Source: Nostocoides sp. F2B08 (lineage in GTDB: Bacteria > Actinomycetota > Actinomycetes > Actinomycetales > Dermatophilaceae). Taken from it: a stretch of DNA of 64,000 nucleotides. Below, one piece after another: positions 36,830 to 45,989 of the stretch. Numbering within the stretch: position 1 is the stretch's first letter; every line of letters starts with the position of its first letter. The stretch is from contig NZ_WESE01000003.1 of assembly GCF_009184895.1 (NCBI RefSeq), positions 459,809-523,808 of the forward strand, given 5' to 3'. The notes beneath the pieces are model-generated. The model was given only the letters and a program-made list of their open reading frames with translations, was not told the origin of the DNA and searched no databases. Position numbers and translations under genes: made by a program.

Positions 36830-38377
36830 ATGGAGCACAGCTCGACGGGAACCGTCTGGGTGCCGTGTGATGCCGCCGCCGTGTCGGTCGGGGCGGACGA
36901 CGTCGCCACAGCCCTCGCGCAGACCGGGGTCACGGTTCGCCGCAACGGCTCGCGCGGCATGCTGTGGCTCGAGCCATTGGTCGAGGTCGAGCAGGTCGCC
37001 CAGGACGGTACCACGCGGCGGGTCGGATATCCGAACGTCACGCGCGACCAGGTCCACGCGATCCTCGACGGCTCGGCCGAGTCGATCAGCGTCGTCGACC
37101 AGCACGAGTGGCTCACCCGCCAGAACCGCGTCACGTTCGCCCGCGTCGGGATCATCGAGCCGACCGACATCGCCGCATACGAGCAGCAGGGTGGCTTCGC
37201 CGGCCTGCGGCGGACGCTGTCCCTCGACCCGGCGGCGGTGGTCGAGGAGGTCACCGCGAGCGGCCTGCGCGGGCGCGGCGGCGCGGGCTTCCCCACCGGG
37301 GTGAAGTGGGAGACCGTGCGCACCGCGGCCGCCGACCTGAAGTTCGTCTGCTGCAACGCCGACGAGGGCGACAGCGGCACCTTCGCCGACCGGATGCTCA
37401 TCGAGGGCGATCCCTTCACGCTCATCGAGGGCATGACGATCGCGGCGTATGCGGTCGGCGCCTCAGAGGGGTACGTCTACCTGCGCAGCGAGTACCCCCA
37501 CGCGATCGCCACCCTCCGTCGCGCGATCGACATCGCCTACGCGCACGGATGGCTCGGCGAGCGCATCCAGGGCAGCGACCTCTCCTTCGACCTGCACGTC
37601 CGAGTCGGCGCCGGCGCCTACATCTGCGGCGAGGAGACCTCGATGCTCGAGAGCCTCGAAGGTCGCCGCGGCGAGGTCCGGGCCAAGCCGCCGATCCCCG
37701 CGCTGTCCGGCCTGTTCGGCCGGCCGACGGTCGTCAACAACGTCATCTCGCTCGCTACGGTGCCGATGATCCTCGCCGACGGAGGCGAGGCGTATGCGTC
37801 GCTCGGGGTCGGACGCTCGCGCGGCACCTCCGTCTTCCAGCTGGCGGGCAACGTCGAGCGGGGCGGGATCGTCGAGCTGGAGTTCGGCGGCACGATCCGC
37901 GAGCTCGTGGAGGACTTCGGCGGCGGGACGCTGTCCGGTCGGCCAGTCAAGGCGGTCCAGATCGGGGGACCGCTCGGCGCATACATCCCCGCCGAGCAGT
38001 TCGACCTGGCCCTGGACTACGAGACCCTCGCGGCGGCGGACGCGATGATCGGGCACGGCGGGGTCGTCGTCTTCGACGACACGATGGACGCCGCGCGGAT
38101 GGCCCGGTTCGCGATGGAGTTCTGCGCCAAGGAGTCGTGCGGCAAATGCACCCCGTGCCGGATCGGCTCGACGCGCGGCGTCGAGGTCATCGACCGCATC
38201 ACCGGCGCCCCCGACGACGGGGTCCGCCGCACTCAGCTCACTCTGCTCGAGGACCTGTGCACGACCATGACCAAGGGGTCGCTGTGCGCGATGGGCGGCC
38301 TGACCCCCATGCCCGTGCGCAGCGCCCTGCGACACTGGCCGCAGGACTTCGGCCTGACCGAGGAGACGATCCGATGA
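36830..38377 (+). CDS. fdsB: NAD-dependent formate dehydrogenase beta subunit (NuoF-like)
   Basis: 515 residues. A thioredoxin-like N-terminal part (1-95) is followed by the NuoF core: GLRGRGGAGFPTGVKWETV for NAD, CCNADEGDSGTFADRMLIEG for FMN, GAYICGEETSMLESLEG, and the [4Fe-4S] ligands in KESCGKCTPCRIGSTRG plus LCAMG. It hands electrons from formate to NAD. GGAG lies in front of ATG 36830. It overlaps fdsA by four bases. Confidence 0.92.
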   Translation: MEHSSTGTVWVPCDAAAVSVGADDVATALAQTGVTVRRNGSRGMLWLEPLVEVEQVAQDGTTRRVGYPNVTRDQVHAILDGSAESISVVDQHEWLTRQNRVTFARVGIIEPTDIAAYEQQGGFAGLRRTLSLDPAAVVEEVTASGLRGRGGAGFPTGVKWETVRTAAADLKFVCCNADEGDSGTFADRMLIEGDPFTLIEGMTIAAYAVGASEGYVYLRSEYPHAIATLRRAIDIAYAHGWLGERIQGSDLSFDLHVRVGAGAYICGEETSMLESLEGRRGEVRAKPPIPALSGLFGRPTVVNNVISLATVPMILADGGEAYASLGVGRSRGTSVFQLAGNVERGGIVELEFGGTIRELVEDFGGGTLSGRPVKAVQIGGPLGAYIPAEQFDLALDYETLAAADAMIGHGGVVVFDDTMDAARMARFAMEFCAKESCGKCTPCRIGSTRGVEVIDRITGAPDDGVRRTQLTLLEDLCTTMTKGSLCAMGGLTPMPVRSALRHWPQDFGLTEETIR

Positions 38378-41202
38378 CCCTCATCATCGAGCCCGACTAT
38401 GGCACCCCGGCCGTCAAGGCCGACCACGACGTCACCGTCACGATCGACGGGCGCGAACTCACGGTGCCCGTCGGCACCTCGGTCATGCGGGCGGCGGCCG
38501 AGGCCGGCATCGCCATCCCGAAGCTCTGCGCGACCGACTCGCTCAAGGCCTTCGGGTCCTGTCGGCTCTGCCTCGTCGAGGTCGACGGCGCCAAGGGCAC
38601 ACCCGCGTCCTGCACGACTCCCTGCAGCGACGGCATGGTCGTGCACACCAAGACCGGGCACGTGCGGGACCTGCGACGCGGCGTCATGGAGCTCTACCTG
38701 TCCGACCACCCGAGCGACTGCGCCGGGTGTGAGCGCGGCAGCTGCGAGATGCAGGCGCTCGCGGCCACGGTCGGAGTCGCCGAGGTCCGCTACGGACTCG
38801 ATGGGGCCACCCATCTCGGCGAGGTGAGCGACCGGTCCAATCCCTACTTCGCATACGACCCGGCCGCGTGCATCGTCTGCTCCCGGTGCGTGCGCGCCTG
38901 TGACGAGATCCAGGGGACGTTCGCCCTGACCGTCGAGGGCCGCGGCTTCGACTCGCGGATCACCCCGGGAGGGACGAGCTTCCTCGATTCCGAGTGCGTT
39001 TCGTGCGGTGCGTGCGTGCAGGCCTGTCCCACCGACGCCCTGACGGAGAAGTCGGTCATCGCGCTCGGCATGCCGACCCGCTCGGTGGAGACGACCTGCG
39101 CCTACTGCGGGGTGGGGTGCTCGTTCAAGGCCGAGGTGCAGGACTCACCCGACCCGAGCGAGCCGCCGACCGTCGTGCGGATGATGCCGCTCAAGGCGGG
39201 CGGGGCGAACGAGGGGCACTCTTGCGTCAAGGGCCGGTTCGCGTTCGGCTACGCCTCGCACCCAGACCGGCAGATGCACCCGATGGTGCGCGAGTCGATC
39301 GAGGACCCGTGGCGTGTCGTGTCGTGGGAGGAGGCGATCGAGACCGCCGCCCGCGGGTTCCGACGGCTGCAGGAGGAGCACGGTGTCGGCGCGATCGGCG
39401 GCATCTCCTCCTCGCGGTGCACGAACGAGGAGGTCTACGTCGTCCAGAAGATGGTGCGTGCCGCGTTCAGGAACAACAACATCGACACGTGCGCCCGGGT
39501 ATGCCACTCCCCCACCGGGTACGGCCTGAACCAGACCTTCGGCACCTCGGCCGGCACCCAGGACTTCGCCTCGGTCGAGCAGGCGGACGTCATCCTGCTC
39601 ATCGGCGCCAACCCGACCGATGCGCACCCGGTGTTCGCGTCCCGCATGAAGCGGAGACTGCGCGAGGGGGCCCAGGTCATCGTCGCCGACCCGCGTCGGA
39701 TCGACCTGGTCCGCTCGCCGCACGTCGAAGCGGCCTTCCACCTCGCGGTCCGGCCCGGCACCAACGTCGCCTTCATCAACGCGATGGCCCACGTCATCGT
39801 CTCCGAGGGTCTGCACGACGAGGCGTTCATGCGCGACCGCTGTGAGGACGTCGACGCCTATCTCGCGTTCATCGCCCGCCCCGAGCACTCCCCCGAAGCG
39901 GTCGAGGAGATCACCGGCATCCCGGCAGCGGACCTGAGAGCTGCGGCGCGGCTGTATGCGACGGTCCCCAACGCCGCCATCTACTACGGCCTTGGGGTCA
40001 CCGAGCACAGCCAGGGCTCGACGATGGTCATGGGCATGGCCAACCTCGCGATGGTCACCGGCAACATCGGCCGCGAGGGGGTCGGGGTCAACCCGTTGCG
40101 CGGGCAGAACAACGTCCAGGGCTCGTGCGACATGGGCTCCTTCCCGCACGAGCTGCCCGGCTATCGGCACGTCTCCCGGCCCGAGGTACGCAGCATCTAC
40201 GAGAAGCTGTGGGGTGTGCCGATCCAGCCCGAGCCTGGCCTACGGATCCCCAACATGTTCGACTCCGCCCTCGGCGGCTCGTTCCGCGGTCTGTACGTCC
40301 AGGGCGAGGACATCGCCCAGTCCGACCCGAACACCCAGCACGTCGAGGCGGCGCTGCGCTCGATGGACCTCGTCGTCGTCCAAGACCTGTTTCTCAACGA
40401 GACGGCCCGCTTCGCGCACGTCTTTCTGCCCGGCACGTCCTTCCTCGAGAAGGACGGCACCTTCACCAACGCCGAGCGCCGGATCAACCGGGTCCGCCCG
40501 GTCATGCCGAGCCGCGTGGGCAAGGACGAGTGGGAGGTGACCTGCGACATCGCGACCGCGATGGGCTATCCCATGTCGTATGCGTCGGCCGCCGAGATCA
40601 TGGACGAGATCGCCGCGACGACGCCGACGTTCGCCGGCGTGAGCTTCGCCGGCCTTGATGCCGAGGGGTCGATGCAGTGGCCGGTGACCGAGGCGGCCCC
40701 GCACGGGACGCCGACGATGCACGTCGGACAGTTCGTGCGCGGCAAGGGCCGGCTCATGGAGACCGTCTATGTCCCGACGACGGAGACGACGAACCGCCGC
40801 TACCCCCTCGTGCTGACAACGGGCCGCATCCTCAGCCAGTACAACGTCGGCGCCCAGACCCGCCGCACCGACAACTCCACCTGGCACCCCGAGGACGTCC
40901 TCGAGATCCACCCCGCCGACGCGCATGTGCGCGGCATCTCGACCGGGGACATCGTCTCGCTCTCAAGCCGGGTCGGGACGACGACGCTGCGGGCCGTGGT
41001 TTCGGAGCGGATGCCCGCCGGCGTCGTCTACACGACGTTCCATCACCCGATGACCGGTGCCAATGTCGTGACCACCGAGAACTCGGACTGGGCGACGAAC
41101 TGTCCCGAGTACAAGGTGACCGCCGTGCAGGTCGCGGTCGCCAACTCCGCCGACGCCGAGCACCTCGGCGAGGTCGTCATGGCGGGTGGCGCGCTCGCGT
41201 GA
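38374..41202 (+). CDS. fdsA: Formate dehydrogenase alpha subunit, molybdopterin-dependent
   Basis: 942 residues. N-terminal [2Fe-2S] domain (LCATDSLKAFGSCRLCLVEV), a Cys-rich segment (HPSDCAGCERGSCEMQ), two [4Fe-4S] sites (CIVCSRCVRACDE and CVSCGACVQACPTDAL), then the molybdopterin domain with CAYCGVGCSFK and DTCARVCHSPTGYG, in which the Cys before HSP takes the place of selenocysteine. GANPTDAHPVFASRMKRRL and the C-terminal MGDB-type domain (VLTTGRILSQYN) follow. It oxidises formate to CO2 in the cytosol. Confidence 0.94.
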   Translation: MTLIIEPDYGTPAVKADHDVTVTIDGRELTVPVGTSVMRAAAEAGIAIPKLCATDSLKAFGSCRLCLVEVDGAKGTPASCTTPCSDGMVVHTKTGHVRDLRRGVMELYLSDHPSDCAGCERGSCEMQALAATVGVAEVRYGLDGATHLGEVSDRSNPYFAYDPAACIVCSRCVRACDEIQGTFALTVEGRGFDSRITPGGTSFLDSECVSCGACVQACPTDALTEKSVIALGMPTRSVETTCAYCGVGCSFKAEVQDSPDPSEPPTVVRMMPLKAGGANEGHSCVKGRFAFGYASHPDRQMHPMVRESIEDPWRVVSWEEAIETAARGFRRLQEEHGVGAIGGISSSRCTNEEVYVVQKMVRAAFRNNNIDTCARVCHSPTGYGLNQTFGTSAGTQDFASVEQADVILLIGANPTDAHPVFASRMKRRLREGAQVIVADPRRIDLVRSPHVEAAFHLAVRPGTNVAFINAMAHVIVSEGLHDEAFMRDRCEDVDAYLAFIARPEHSPEAVEEITGIPAADLRAAARLYATVPNAAIYYGLGVTEHSQGSTMVMGMANLAMVTGNIGREGVGVNPLRGQNNVQGSCDMGSFPHELPGYRHVSRPEVRSIYEKLWGVPIQPEPGLRIPNMFDSALGGSFRGLYVQGEDIAQSDPNTQHVEAALRSMDLVVVQDLFLNETARFAHVFLPGTSFLEKDGTFTNAERRINRVRPVMPSRVGKDEWEVTCDIATAMGYPMSYASAAEIMDEIAATTPTFAGVSFAGLDAEGSMQWPVTEAAPHGTPTMHVGQFVRGKGRLMETVYVPTTETTNRRYPLVLTTGRILSQYNVGAQTRRTDNSTWHPEDVLEIHPADAHVRGISTGDIVSLSSRVGTTTLRAVVSERMPAGVVYTTFHHPMTGANVVTTENSDWATNCPEYKVTAVQVAVANSADAEHLGEVVMAGGALA

Positions 41203-41462
41203 GCGACGCGGCCCTCCACGATGCCGTGGTGCGGATGGGCGCCGACATCGCACGCCAGTTCGCGCACCGAGACCACGACCAGGCGGTCGAGGAGGTCTCA
41301 GCGCATATCCTGAAGTTCTGGGATCCTCGGATGCGCGCCGAGCTGCGCCGATGTGTGACAGAAGGTGACGACGACCTGGATCCCATCCTCGCCGAGGCCG
41401 TGCGCACCTGGCCGGACGAGGAGGACACCCAGGCGGACCGCCACGAGCCATCGGGCGGATAG
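41199..41462 (+). CDS. fdsD: Formate dehydrogenase delta subunit
   Basis: 87 residues from a GTG overlapping the fdsA stop (GTGA). VRMGADIARQFAHRDHDQAV and VSAHILKFWDPRMRAELRRC are conserved in FdsD proteins. It is a small accessory subunit needed for stable enzyme. No fdhD or fdsC gene is adjacent. Confidence 0.87.
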   Translation: MSDAALHDAVVRMGADIARQFAHRDHDQAVEEVSAHILKFWDPRMRAELRRCVTEGDDDLDPILAEAVRTWPDEEDTQADRHEPSGG

Positions 41463-41559
41463 GTCGGTCAGCTCGAGGCGACCCAACCCTTCGGCCAGCG
41501 CGCTTTGGTGTCCGGAGCTGAACCTGCGACCATTCCTCTGTGCACATGAGGGGTGAACC

Positions 41560-43344
41560 GTGTCGGTGAACAGAGATCAAGCAAGCGAGCCGGAGTCCGA
41601 GCGGGGTGGGCTGATCGCGAGCCTCGTACGGCCGTACCGCGTCAAGATGGGCACCCTCGCGGCGGTCTCCTTCGTTGGCGCGCTGCTCGAGGCCTTCTTC
41701 CTCGTTCTCATCTCCGCTGTCGCTCTCGCCCTGATTGCTGGCGATGACCTGATCGGCCCCGTGGCCGGCTACACGGTCGAGCTCAGCACGGCGCTCGCCG
41801 CAGGTGGAGTGGCACTCGTCGCACAGCTCGCGCTCAAGATCCTTGGTGTGCGGGTCTCAGCTCACCTGACCGCCGACGTCACCGCGGCGCAACGCCGGGA
41901 ACTGTCCCACGCCTATCTCAAAGCTAGCTGGGCAGCCCAACATGATGCACCGGCCGGCCGCCTGCAGAGCCTCCTGACGACCCTCGTCCAGTACGCGGCG
42001 AACGCGATCACCACCCTGACGAACGCCACTGTTGCCCTGCTGAGTCTCATCGCCTTTCTCGGCACCGGCCTCTTCGTGGACGCGGCTGCGACGGGCGCCG
42101 TGCTCATCGCCCTCGCCGTCGTTGGCGCGATACTCATTCCGCTGCGGCGCCGCATCAAGGCGCGCTCGCGCACCCTGCAGCGCGCAAACCTCGACTTCGC
42201 CAACGCTGTTTCAGAGCTCGGCGCACTCGGTATGGAGATGCAGACCTTCGGAGTGCAGGATCGTTTCGTCGAGCGGATAGACGAGCTCACCGAGACAACA
42301 ACGCAGACGCAACGCCGCGTCCAGTCGCTCACCGGAATTCTCTCCCCCGTGTACATGTCGCTCGCCTATGCGGCTGTCCTTGCCGGAGTGGCAGTTCTTG
42401 CACTCCTCCAGTTCGGCCGCCTCGAAGCGGTTGGAGCGGTCATGCTCCTCATGCTTCGCTCGCTGAGCTATGGCCAGCAACTGGCGTCGGCAGCCGGATC
42501 CCTCGCATCGCAGGCTCCGGCTATCGAGAGGCTGCGTCAGGCAGTTGACCAGTATGTCGGGGCTCCCGCTGCCGATGGAGCAGCGGTCCCAACTCACGTT
42601 GCACCTCTCGTGGCTGACAACGTCACCTTCTCCTACGGCTCCGACCACGCTGCATTGTCGAACGTCACCTTCAGCATCGCTCCAGGCGAGGTCATCGGGG
42701 TGATCGGCCCTTCCGGAGCCGGCAAGTCCACGCTCGCTCAGCTTCTCCTCGGGCTCCGAGAGCCTGATCAGGGCTCGCTCGAAGTCTCTGGGGTCCGTCT
42801 TCAGGACGTCGAACGTCACTGGTGGAGTGATCGGGTGGCCTTCGTCGCCCAGGATGCGAACCTCATCACCGGCACCGTCGCGGAGAACATCCGGTTCTTC
42901 CGAGACGACATCAACGACGAGGCGTTGCGCGACAGCGCCGTCCGCGCCAATGTTCTGCGCGACATCGAAGCGCTCCCGCACACGTTCGATGCCCACCTCG
43001 GTGAGCGTGGGAGCCGCCTTTCCGGCGGCCAGCGTCAACGCATCTCGATCGCGCGGGCGCTCGCTGGTGACCCCGAACTGCTTATCCTCGACGAGCCGAC
43101 CTCCGCTCTGGACGGCCGGAGCGAGGGTCTCATCCGAGATACTCTCGGGGCACTACGCGGCAAGGTGACCGTGGTCATCATCGCCCATCGCATGTCGACG
43201 CTCGACATCTGCGACCGGATCATGGTGATCGAGGACGGCCGACTGACAGCCCTTGGCACTCCGAGCGAACTGTCGCGTAGCAGCGACTTCTACAGGAACG
43301 CGATGGCCACAGCCGGCATTTCAACGGACGTCGCAGGAGTGTGA
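41560..43344 (+). CDS. ABC exporter (fused membrane and ATPase domains), candidate glycan flippase
   Basis: 594 residues from GTG. Six membrane segments fill residues 35-310; the ATPase has Walker A GPSGAGKST, signature LSGGQRQRISIARAL, Walker B LLILDEPTSALDG and H-loop IIAHRMS. Type IV exporters of this shape move lipids, peptides or lipid-linked oligosaccharides (PglK). Because it overlaps a polymerase/ligase-like gene and no Wzx flippase is seen in the window, a flippase role is a reasonable inference. Confidence 0.85.
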   Translation: MSVNRDQASEPESERGGLIASLVRPYRVKMGTLAAVSFVGALLEAFFLVLISAVALALIAGDDLIGPVAGYTVELSTALAAGGVALVAQLALKILGVRVSAHLTADVTAAQRRELSHAYLKASWAAQHDAPAGRLQSLLTTLVQYAANAITTLTNATVALLSLIAFLGTGLFVDAAATGAVLIALAVVGAILIPLRRRIKARSRTLQRANLDFANAVSELGALGMEMQTFGVQDRFVERIDELTETTTQTQRRVQSLTGILSPVYMSLAYAAVLAGVAVLALLQFGRLEAVGAVMLLMLRSLSYGQQLASAAGSLASQAPAIERLRQAVDQYVGAPAADGAAVPTHVAPLVADNVTFSYGSDHAALSNVTFSIAPGEVIGVIGPSGAGKSTLAQLLLGLREPDQGSLEVSGVRLQDVERHWWSDRVAFVAQDANLITGTVAENIRFFRDDINDEALRDSAVRANVLRDIEALPHTFDAHLGERGSRLSGGQRQRISIARALAGDPELLILDEPTSALDGRSEGLIRDTLGALRGKVTVVIIAHRMSTLDICDRIMVIEDGRLTALGTPSELSRSSDFYRNAMATAGISTDVAGV

Positions 43345-44321
43345 CCACCAAGGGTGCGGCCGCGCTCGCTGCGGTTATCGCAACCTGGGTGGTGTATGCG
43401 CTGCTGTCCGGGTGGTGGTTCGACTCCAGTCTGCGGGGGGTCGCTCCATACGTCTATGCCCCAGTTCTCATTGTTGTGGGCGGGGTGGGTGGTTGGGGAC
43501 TCGGCCGAGCGTCCCCGCGGGTGGCGGGCGTGGTCACGGTGGCCCTCGCGACCCTCTTCCTGGTCGGTGTGCTGTCTTCCGGCGCCCCCGCGAAGGGGCC
43601 GATCGGGTACGCGAATGCCAACGCGGCAGTGGCAGTCCAGCTGATCGCGCTCAGTGGCCTAGTCGCGATGCGATCGCGGGCCGGGCGCTGGGCATGGCCT
43701 GCCCTCGCCATCTCGGTCCTGACGGTCGTCGCGAACCGATCAGCGGCAGCAATGGCCGTGGCAGCGCCCCTGGTGGCGACCGTGGCTCTGGCCGCGCGAT
43801 TCTCACCTGGACGCCGCCGTTGGCCCGCGGCGGGTCTCGCCGTCGCGACATTGGCCGCGACGGCAGTCGGTCTCGTCGCACTGGCTCGTCGCGTCGTCTG
43901 GCCCACCATCGCGCTCGAGGCGTTCGACGAGGTCCGTCAGCTGCTCTGGCTCCAAGCCTGGGGCGCCTTCCGTGATGCGGAGGTCGCGGGTCGTGGGCCG
44001 GGTTTCTTCGAAGCGCTCAACCTCTTGAAGGATCCCGATCAGTCTTCCGCTCACTCTCTACCTCTTCAGGTCGCCGTGGAGCTGGGCGGCATCGGGCTTG
44101 CCCTGCTCATCCTGCTGTACCTGGCGGGTCTGGGCGTGGCGGTGAACGCAGCAACTCCGGCTCGATCGTGGATCGCGGTTGCAGCATGGACAGCCCTGGC
44201 TGTCCACTCGTTCGTCGACCACCTCCTTGAGTATTGGCCGATCCCGCTCGCCGCGGGACTAGTCCTCGGCTATGGGCTCGTAGCCCAGCCCGACGCCGAG
44301 CCTCAGGACGAGGTCATCTAG
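43341..44321 (+). CDS. O-antigen ligase/polymerase-like membrane protein
   Basis: 326 residues with eight or more membrane segments. GYANANAAVAVQLIALSGLV followed by NRSAAAMAVA, and later WGAFRDAEVAGRGPGFFEAL with SSAHSLPLQVAVELGGIG, match the Wzy/WaaL pattern (periplasmic loop with conserved Arg and His). GTGA overlap with the ABC exporter gene indicates joint action in polymerising or ligating a glycan. Its last 63 bases overlap the convergent phosphatase gene. Confidence 0.75.
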   Translation: MTTKGAAALAAVIATWVVYALLSGWWFDSSLRGVAPYVYAPVLIVVGGVGGWGLGRASPRVAGVVTVALATLFLVGVLSSGAPAKGPIGYANANAAVAVQLIALSGLVAMRSRAGRWAWPALAISVLTVVANRSAAAMAVAAPLVATVALAARFSPGRRRWPAAGLAVATLAATAVGLVALARRVVWPTIALEAFDEVRQLLWLQAWGAFRDAEVAGRGPGFFEALNLLKDPDQSSAHSLPLQVAVELGGIGLALLILLYLAGLGVAVNAATPARSWIAVAAWTALAVHSFVDHLLEYWPIPLAAGLVLGYGLVAQPDAEPQDEVI

Positions 44322-44792
44322 CTCGTGCGCGCACCGACGGGCGGCTCGGCGTCCGCGCCGGTATGGATCAGCGATGTCCCACATCATCGAGTTGGGAGCG
44401 AGCTGCTGGCGCGCTCGAGACACGCGCTCGAGATCTGACCCGGCACCGGGTGTCCGGTTCAAGCCGTCGACGAACTGCCGCAGTCCGAACACCCTGGCAC
44501 TCGCTCGAGGCCACTGCTCGAGGATTCGCATGTGGTGGGCGAACTCCATGGTCAGGACAAGGTCACTGTCCTCGATCATGGGCTCGGCGAGCGTTCGGCT
44601 GCGATGAAGGTGCGCTTCGGAGTCATCAAACGGCAACTCAGCCTCCATCGCCGGATCCATAGGCCGACCGTCGGTGCCCGGGGTACCCGCGCTTGCGACG
44701 CGAGTCTGCGCTCCAAAGAGTTCCGACATTCGCACTTGGGCGTAGGGTGAGCGTGAAACGTTGGCCGTGCAGACGAACAGTAGGCGGATCAT
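44259..44792 (-). CDS. Low-molecular-weight protein tyrosine phosphatase
   Basis: 177 residues. The active-site loop is LLFVCTANVSRSPYAQ (C-x5-R-S), and WDIADPYRRG contains the general-acid Asp. Such enzymes (Wzb, PtpA) dephosphorylate tyrosine autokinases that set polysaccharide chain length; a Wzz/kinase fusion is encoded at 50359. Last gene of a minus-strand operon behind a PqqD-like protein. Four-base overlap with that gene. Confidence 0.87.
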   Translation of the reverse strand: MIRLLFVCTANVSRSPYAQVRMSELFGAQTRVASAGTPGTDGRPMDPAMEAELPFDDSEAHLHRSRTLAEPMIEDSDLVLTMEFAHHMRILEQWPRASARVFGLRQFVDGLNRTPGAGSDLERVSRARQQLAPNSMMWDIADPYRRGRRAARRCAHELDDLVLRLGVGLGYEPIAED

Positions 44793-45106
44793 TTGTCGCC
44801 CGCAGCCTGCCTGCGCTCGATTAGGCGCCCCCCTTCGAGTGACTTCAGGGTTGCCTTCACATCCGACGCGATCGCGGCAGGTTCCACGTCGAAGAAGGCG
44901 GCGACGGTCGCGATGACGTCTGAACTGCCCGACACAGCGACCTCCCAGATCAATTCGGCTGGGCCGTTGAGCGCTCGCGGTGGCCCATCGGGTAGTGCCA
45001 TGAGGTACAGACTGCCATCCGCGGATCTGGCTGCGGCCACGTGCTCGGGCCGGCCGTACACCGGTCGATCTGTCACGAGTCGACTCCCATCCGCCGCTTC
45101 ACCCAC
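44789..45106 (-). CDS. PqqD-like protein
   Basis: 105 residues with the PqqD fold: DGSLYLMALPDGPPRALNGP, AELIWEVAVSGSSDVIATVA, FFDVEPAAIASDVKATLKSL and a final RLIERR. PqqD-type domains bind peptide leaders for modification enzymes, but many occur in polysaccharide regions with unknown roles. It overlaps the upstream nucleotidyltransferase gene by 34 bases, so the two are tightly linked. No peptide precursor or radical-SAM gene is visible nearby. Confidence 0.75.
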   Translation of the reverse strand: MGEAADGSRLVTDRPVYGRPEHVAAARSADGSLYLMALPDGPPRALNGPAELIWEVAVSGSSDVIATVAAFFDVEPAAIASDVKATLKSLEGGRLIERRQAAGDK

Positions 45107-45960
45107 ACGCGGTAGGCATGGAGAGTCTCGCGCAGCTTCAGAGATTCCTCACTCTGGCGCTGCATTCTCCGCTTGTTCAGCAGAGCGAATCGGATGACGA
45201 GAGGAAGCAGTTCGCGCGGGCGAGCGGACCTGAGGTGTCCGACCAGGACTTCCCGATGGGTATGTTGTGGCCGCTGCAACGCGCGCCATAGCCGATAGGA
45301 ACGGTGATGACGAACTGAGTCCAGCTCATCGATTGCAGCGGCGAGGGCGACCCTGGCATCCAGGTCTTCTGCCAATCGCCGCACGGCCTCCTGTTGCTCT
45401 GACGTCGACCGAGTCCACAGCTGAGTCACGTCGCTCGCACCTGCCCCGCCACCAGAACGGGCCGCGTGGAGGAGAAGGATGAGCCTATGAGCATCGTCGG
45501 AGGGTACGAGGCACGGGTACTCGGCGACGTCGATCCGTCGAGCGCCCTCGGTCAGAGTCCGGAATGCCAGCTCGGGCTCCATCTCGATGCCGGGAAACCA
45601 CCGGTGCACATCCACGTGGGCGAGATAGCGATGCTGCATGGTCGCGGCGTGGGCGAAGAGCGAGCCTTCATCGAAGTCCCATGCAAGCGTCCAGCCGTGG
45701 CGCGTCATGGCATCTAGCAGCGACCGTGCTTGACTCGGCGCGACGAGGACATCGGCATCGATGGAGTGCCGACGCCGAGTCTCACTCGGTTCATCATCGC
45801 CGTATCGGGCCAAGGCGGACGCTCGCAAAGTCGCATCGACGATCGGTCCCTTGATATGCAGGACCGTGAGGCGCTCCTGATCTGCGATGGCTTGGACTGC
45901 GGCGTGAGACAGCGCCACCGCAACGTCACGAGGGAGCGCGAGCGTCGACTCAACCTGCAT
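45073..45960 (-). CDS. Nucleotidyltransferase family protein (PF14907-like)
   Basis: About 295 residues. LTVLHIKGPIVDATL and SIDADVLVAPSQARSLLDAM give the nucleotidyltransferase core (KG and DxDxxV), with HVDVHRWFPGIEMEPELAF and VPSDDAHRLILLLHAAR typical of this uncharacterised family. Start is uncertain: ATG 45960 avoids overlap with the upstream gene, while the frame is open to 46026. This family often accompanies PqqD-like proteins. Substrate unknown. Confidence 0.75.
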   Translation of the reverse strand: MQVESTLALPRDVAVALSHAAVQAIADQERLTVLHIKGPIVDATLRASALARYGDDEPSETRRRHSIDADVLVAPSQARSLLDAMTRHGWTLAWDFDEGSLFAHAATMQHRYLAHVDVHRWFPGIEMEPELAFRTLTEGARRIDVAEYPCLVPSDDAHRLILLLHAARSGGGAGASDVTQLWTRSTSEQQEAVRRLAEDLDARVALAAAIDELDSVRHHRSYRLWRALQRPQHTHREVLVGHLRSARPRELLPLVIRFALLNKRRMQRQSEESLKLRETLHAYRVWVKRRMGVDS

Positions 45961-45989
45961 GCCATCCACGTCGCCCAGCAAAGCACACG

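Noticed and set aside
38374..41202. Selenocysteine formate dehydrogenase
   Set aside because: The active-site codon in RVCHSP is a Cys codon, so this is the Cys-type enzyme.
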